Below are positions 58,761 through 64,000 of a stretch of 64,000 bases of DNA, one piece after another. Both the position numbers and the translations under genes were made by a program. This DNA comes from Rhodamnia argentea (taxonomy: Eukaryota > Streptophyta > Magnoliopsida > Myrtales > Myrtaceae). The DNA lies in assembly GCF_020921035.1 (NCBI RefSeq), contig NC_063154.1, forward strand, positions 6,076,001-6,140,000, read 5' to 3'. Numbering within the stretch: the stretch's first letter is position 1; each line of letters opens with the position of its first letter. The notes below the pieces were generated by a model. It did no database searches, was not told where the DNA came from, and saw only the letters and a list, made by a program, of their open reading frames with translations.

Positions 58761-59405
58761 GGCTCCGTTCATTTCGCGGAAAATAACTTTCAGGAAAATA
58801 TTTTTTGAATTTTTCGGCTCTTAGTTCTCAAAAAATAAACGAGTCAAGGAAAATATTTTCAACCTATAAAAAAAAAAACACCTTCAAAAGTGAGCAAAAT
58901 GATTTTCCTCATCTTTGCTCCCTCAACTCCTTTACATTCCTTTTTTTTAATTATTTTTTATTTTTCTTTTCTTTTCTTTCTTTTTATTTCCGAGTTTTTT
59001 TCTTATGTTTTTATGCTTTTATATTTTATATTTTATTTTATTTTCTTTCTTCCTCTCCTGGTTGCCGACCATGGCGATGGCTGGCAACCGGTCATAGGCG
59101 AGGCATGAGTTCGTCCATGGCCGGCGACCGCCTAAAGAAGAGGGGAAAAGAAAAAAAAGAAAAGAAAAAGAAAAGAGAAAAAACAAAATACAATAAAAAT
59201 TTTAATTTTTTTAAAACAACAAAAAATAATAAAAAGGAAGAGTATGGAGGAAAATCAATTGATTTTCCATACCGCCTAATAAAAAAAATACTTTTCGGGT
59301 CATTTTCATGTTTCTGTCGAACACTGAAAAGTATTGTCATTCTTCCGGAAAATGACTTTCTGAAAAATAATTGTCAAAAACATCTCATATTTTTTCCGAC
59401 CCTTA
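58761..59405. mobile_element. hAT-like element, relative of 29060-30745
   Basis: The left end 'GGCTCCGTTCATTTCGCGG' is followed by 'GAAAATATTTTCAACC'; the right half carries 'CGGAAAATGACTTTCTG'. The centre has a pyrimidine tract (58930-59058), a GC core (59059-59138) and a purine tract (59139-59235). The right terminus is eroded. A MULE sits 15 bp beyond it. Confidence 0.55.
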
Positions 59406-59419
59406 AGTATTAAGGAAAA

Positions 59420-59941
59420 TGGTTAATACTACGAAAAATCCCAAACTGGTACATCTATGACAAATTTACCCCAAATTATTTTTTTGACCACCAAAAATCC
59501 TAAACTTGTACATTTGTGATAAATTTACCCCAAATTGGTACACGAGTGACAAATTTACCCTCCGTTAGTTTTCGTTAAATCTAACTGTCAAATTGCTAAG
59601 TTGGATGGCATGTGGCAGTTTATTGGTGTACAAGTTCGAGATGTTTACCCTATGTTTGTCACGTGTTTATCAATTTGGGATTTTTTGCGACATTAATCCA
59701 ATTTAACGAAAGGTAAATTTCTCACAGGTGTACCGGCTTGAGATTTTTCTTGATAAAAAAAAAATTAATTTAGGGTAAATTTTCCACAAAAGTATTAGTT
59801 TAGGGTTTTTAGTAGTCAAAAAAATATTTTTGAGTAAATTTATCACAGGTGTACCAGTTTGAGGTTTTTCGTGGTAAAAAAAAATAGGTTGGAGTAAATT
59901 TGTCATGTGTACCAGATTGGAGTTTTCCATAATATTAATCC
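59420..59941. mobile_element. Foldback MULE-type MITE, 522 bp
   Basis: Left 'GGTTAATACTACGAAAAATC' pairs with right 'GGATTAATATTATGGAAAAC' (other strand). A perfect 9-bp duplication TAAGGAAAA flanks it (59411-59419, 59942-59950). The arms are tandem blocks around 'GACAAATTTACCCCAAATTA'. It is the sister of 29417-30238 without the extra internal segment. It lies about 0.9 kb upstream of the MYB start codon. Confidence 0.82.
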
Positions 59942-60244
59942 TAAGGAAAAAGATAATGAATATTGTTGATTTTCGGTTTTTGCAAGGCGTCCGTGCATGC
60001 AATAAAATCATCAGGCCAATACTGAACGGTGTCAATTTACTCCCCATATTGGAAGGCAGAGAGACATCAGTTCCATCTCCGTCTAATGGGTCCTCTCTTC
60101 CATGGAACGCCACCCATTTGAGTTTTTTTTACTATTACCAAAAAGCTTTTTTAGCAATAAAGCTTGTATAATGCGAATCAAGAAGCGGACCGGGCATAGC
60201 TGTTCAGTTCCTCCCCCCCTTCTGTAAATTTCTCCAAAAGGGTC

Positions 60245-60269
60245 CTTCTCTCTCTCTCTCTCTCTCTCT
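60245..60269. repeat. (TC)n microsatellite upstream of MYB
   Basis: About twelve TC units in the MYB promoter region. Confidence 0.8.
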
Positions 60270-60571
60270 AAGAGATCAAATCCTAACCAAGTAATTCCTA
60301 TTTTGGAGTATTCGAAGCTCGAGAACAGTACAAGGTTTTATGACCACATTCAAGTCCTCCTGGTCGTTAACTAAATTCTTACTGATCTCCATATCTACTC
60401 TACCAATCTTAGTGAAATGCGACCTGCGATTCCGCTGCTCGCCCCCCACCCCCCCACTGTAAAATGTCGATTTTTTCACGTTCATGAGGCAGGACGGTCC
60501 GGGAAATCGGAGGGCATAACGGTCAAAACGAGCGCTTTGCCACCATTAATTTGTGCTCATCCTTTGGCCAT

Positions 60572-60579
60572 CTATAAAT
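60572..60579 (+). promoter_or_regulatory. Putative TATA box of the MYB gene
   Basis: CTATAAAT in 'CCATCTATAAATTCC', 244 nt before the ATG. A CT-rich leader follows, including a (TC)n tract at 60612-60636 and further CT/GA repeats to about 60760. Confidence 0.6.
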
Positions 60580-60815
60580 TCCTGTAAATCTTATCAACCT
60601 CGCATGCAGACCTCTCTCTCTCTCTCTCTCTCTCTATAGACACACACCGCTCTCGATTCAAACTCTTCCTTGTCATCTTCATACTCTCTCCCTCCCTCCC
60701 TCTCTCTCCGGTACACTGACATCCCACAAGAGAGGGAAGGAGAGACAGAGAGAGAGAGACGTTTCTTTCTTCACTATCATTATATTAGATTTTCGGGGTG
60801 GTTCTTGAGAAAGAG

Positions 60816-62934
60816 ATGGGCCGATCCCCGTGCTGCGAGAAGATAGGGTTGAAGAAAGGGCCATGGACGCCGGAAGAGGACCAGAAGCTGGTGGCTTACA
60901 TCGAGCAACACGGCCACGGGAGCTGGCGCGCCTTGCCCGCAAAAGCCGGCGAGTCTCTTAAACGAGAAACCCTAATGACTAAATAGCCACGTGCTTATTA
61001 TCCTTTCCTCCCCCCCGCATATAGAGTTGAGTGTTAGTTAATTATACTGAACGTTTTCTCTTGTGGTTTTGCTTTTAGATCTTCAAAGATGTGGGAAGAG
61101 TTGCAGGCTGAGGTGGACAAATTACCTGAGACCAGATATTAAGAGAGGAAAGTTTAGTCTTCAGGAAGAGCAGACCATCATTCAACTCCATGCTCTTCTC
61201 GGGAACAGGTGATTTTTCCCCATTAGTATGTACATAGGAAACATATGACGACAGCATAGTATGTCTCTTTTGTTCTCTTGGCGATCGTAGGATATGTCTT
61301 TCTTTTTATTTTTATTTTTTTGCCGATAGTGGTCTTGCATCATGTTCGCGCACATGTGAAAATTCCAGGGATTTATTTTTTATTTACTTATTTAGTTTTT
61401 TTGGGGGGTTGTAAGTTTGAGTGTTCAAAGGAAGGCTCATTATTTCCACACCTGTACTTAGTGACGTGATGGGACAAATAGGGAGCACGATGGTGATCCG
61501 ATGTCTCTACTTTCTCGGCACGGCGGGTGAAAAAATCTCCACCTTTGATAGGTCTTTGATAATTTCCCCGTCCTTTGCAATGAATGTAATGTTCACTCAT
61601 AAGAGATTCAAAATGTGCTCAGGACTTAAACTTTTTAATATGCAAACGGTAGAGTTGATGCTTTGAAAAATCCTTTGTCGTCCCAGATGGTCGGCGATAG
61701 CGACTCACTTGCCCAAACGCACGGACAACGAGATCAAGAACTACTGGAACACGCATCTGAAGAAGAGGCTGGCGAAGATGGGGATCGACCCCGTGACTCA
61801 CAAGCCCAGGAACGATGCCTTCGGCTCCGGCCACGCCAAGGACACGGCGAACATCAGCCACATGGCTCAGTGGGAGAGTGCTCGGCTGGAGGCGGAGGCC
61901 AGGTTGGTCCGGGAGTCCAAGCTCGCCTCCAACCCTAGCTGCCACAGTAACAACCAGCCCGGCTCCTTGGTCGTGGCTCAAAAAGCCATGGCGCCCCCGC
62001 CGCCGCCATGTCTCGACATACTAAATGTTTGGCAAAGCGCATGGACCAAGTCCTCAGGTAAAGATGGTTTCACAAGTTGGTTCCTATCACATGCTCAAGA
62101 AAGTTTCAGACTTGTGTATGATAACATCGACGAACTACCTTACAAAACTTTTCTTAGGCGACTTCTAGCATTCCCAATCTTTTTTTCTAACTGGACTTCC
62201 TCAGTGTTCAAAAAACAGTATTTTTCTTAGAACAAACTTGCCTGCAGAACTTTTGTTTTTTTCTCCTCCTTAAGTAATGTACGCTCATAAAAGGGACGTC
62301 TTTTCAAGATTATTCAATGAGGGGATATATCATATATGTACTGCTCACAACCACTCGCACTTCCACAGACAACGTGACCTTCCAACTCGACGATCTCGAG
62401 TCGCCGACGTCCACCCTGAACTTCTTGGACAGCCCAATGCCGAAATCCGCCGTGAGATTCAACCAAGCTCCATCGGGAGCGCTCGAGACGGCCAGAAAAT
62501 CAATGATGATCTCTGGCGAGCGCCAGATCTTCAAACAAGACGGCGGGAGCAACAGCAGCAGCGGCAACAACACCAACTACAGCGGGCGCGAATGCATGGA
62601 GAAAGCAGACCCGACATCGCCGGGGCTCCGCGGCTTGCCGCCCACCTTCTCGAAAGAGGGCGGCGACGGCGCGTGGGTGGAAGTCGAAGACTCGTTCAGG
62701 GCCGGTCAGAGCGACGTCGCGTCGATCGCGCTCGTGATGGACGGCCTCTCGGAGATCTTCGGCTACGGCTGCACCGACCAAACCTCGTCCGTGGCTTGTC
62801 ATGAAAACCCTAATAACAGCACTAACAATAGCGCGAACACCAGCTGCGGCGGCGAGTTCGAAGAGAACAAGAATTATTGGGACAGCATTCTTAATTTGGT
62901 CAGTGCCTCACCAGCTGGTTCGCCAGTTTTCTAG
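60816..62934 (+). CDS. MYB106/MYB16: MIXTA-like R2R3-MYB, subgroup 9 (MYB16/MYB106 type)
   Basis: Transcription factor controlling epidermal cell outgrowth, trichomes and cuticle formation. Exons 60816-60948, 61079-61208, 61687-62057 and 62369-62934 (1200 nt, 399 residues). The R2 repeat begins '[20 protein letters not shown]' and ends '[13 protein letters not shown]'. R3 runs '[20 protein letters not shown]' to '[18 protein letters not shown]'. The subgroup 9 box after R3 is '[20 protein letters not shown]', and the typical C-terminus '[19 protein letters not shown]' is present. MYB16 and MYB106 cannot be separated here. Intron 1 appears to start with GC (GCC G^GCGAGT), and the split codon becomes Asp (GAT) where relatives have Gly in 'KAGLQRCG'. 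With no GC-AG splicing, the first exon would run into a stop at 60984-60986. Confidence 0.93.
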
Positions 62935-64000
62935 AAAGAAAGGCAGAGAGAGAGAGATGGTGGTCGGAGTCAATGGTGGGTGTGGAAGATTTAGTAGGAT
63001 TGTAGTGCCATCATGTCTGCATGAAACGAAGGGCTTAAGAATAAGAGATCCTTCGAATTAACCTTAGCGCTTTTAGACACTGCCTCTCCCGATAAATAAG
63101 TTGTTATTTGCTCGCTAATGTTCTAAATTTTTCATTTCTGAGTTACCGCAACATTGTCTTCACGTGCAATCCTTAGGAAAAAAATTGATTAATGGTAATA
63201 CCAACGCAGCTTGAAAAGATTAGATGTTTTCTTTTTACGAGTTTCACTTTGAAAACAATTGCTGCTCAAGCTCTGAATTTGATGATAGATGAACTTATTA
63301 CTAAACACATTATTAGATTAAATCATTAAGCAAAAAGTGAAAAAAAAAATCAGAAAATGAAGTCGCAAAAGCAAGAATCCGACATCGTGATTGACGTGAT
63401 TGCTGACAGTTGGCACCCTATTATTGCCGGGCAAAGGAGAAGCAAAAATGTTAACAAACATTAGTCAAGTCATTTCATCATTAGGAAAGTGAAATTGAAG
63501 ATTGGTTGCAAATTTCGTCTCTTTATTTGGAATGATAAGTGGTAAGATTGACCGATTCTACTATAGCAAAAAAATCGACCTTAATAAAACATACTAAACG
63601 CGTATTTAGTTACTTGGGTAAGACTAATTCTCATGCGCGCACAGCGCGTGCTAAGGTTATTTTCCATTTCTCGTGTGAACATCATACTTAATTAACGATG
63701 CTGTTGCAAATATTGATTAATAGGATGGAGAAATCAAAATTCAACATTAATTTCCTTTATTTCACCACTATAATGATATCTTTTGTTTTTCCTAGAAAGC
63801 AAATACAGAACTAAACTCATAGCAACAAAAGGAAAAACCAGAGGAGGCAGAAGTTGGTTGTTGCCAGACACGGATCAACATGAAGTCGGCTCGAATCCGG
63901 CCCCACACAAACCCTCTTGCTCCGCATCGTGCTCAAACCGCGTCTTTGCTGGACCTGTCAAATTGGTTGGTCAGATCGAATATAAAATGATCCGACCCAA
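62935..64000. other. MYB 3' UTR and AT-rich intergenic
   Basis: Holds the probable 3' UTR of the MYB gene, then AT-rich DNA to the window end. No coding frame or structured repeat of note. Confidence 0.5.

Overview
The window is nuclear DNA from a flowering plant. The genes have multiple exons with plant-type introns, plant-specific families are present (alpha-expansin, CASP, NAC, R2R3-MYB, a thylakoid-lumen NDH subunit), an Au-type SINE sits in an intron, and the intergenic DNA is full of small non-autonomous DNA transposons. The protein sequences look eudicot. A woody Myrtales relative is only a guess from general impression and cannot be proven here. There are no rRNA, CRISPR or organellar blocks and no intact autonomous transposon.

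Genes in order: an alpha-expansin (minus, 2585-1633); a Casparian strip membrane protein (plus, 17049-17811); convergent to it, a PsbQ-like subunit of the chloroplast NDH complex, PNSL2 (minus, 19495-18510); a DUF962/Mpo1-like dioxygenase (plus, 21482-23842); a NAC transcription factor of the NAP/ANAC029 senescence clade (minus, 26494-25400); a 21-exon gene of about 13.4 kb for an RSA1/EMB1579-type relative of CCAR1/DBC1 (plus, 34643-48006); and a MIXTA-like subgroup 9 R2R3-MYB (plus, 60816-62934). I rebuilt all exon joins by eye from splice sites and reading phase. Every assembled coding length is a multiple of three.

The genes do not form one pathway. Several concern the cell surface and barriers (expansin, CASP, MIXTA-type MYB), one supports photosynthetic electron flow, and two are regulators (NAC-NAP, RSA1).

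The rest is transposon-dominated. Six small elements with terminal inverted repeats could be delimited to the base by a 9-bp (or near-9-bp) target-site duplication, which marks them as Mutator-like (MULE). The best is a 900-bp element at 6577-7476. It has 152-bp terminal repeats that differ at only two positions, a perfect 9-bp duplication, and a non-repeat interior with coding-like frames: a candidate Pack-MULE. A second locus (29060-30745) is a three-layer nest: a hAT-like element split by a tRNA-derived SINE (14-bp duplication) and by a MULE (9-bp duplication) that carries about 340 bp missing from its sister copy at 59420-59941. A recurring module (pyrimidine tract, short GC-rich core, purine tract) occupies the centre of many of these elements.
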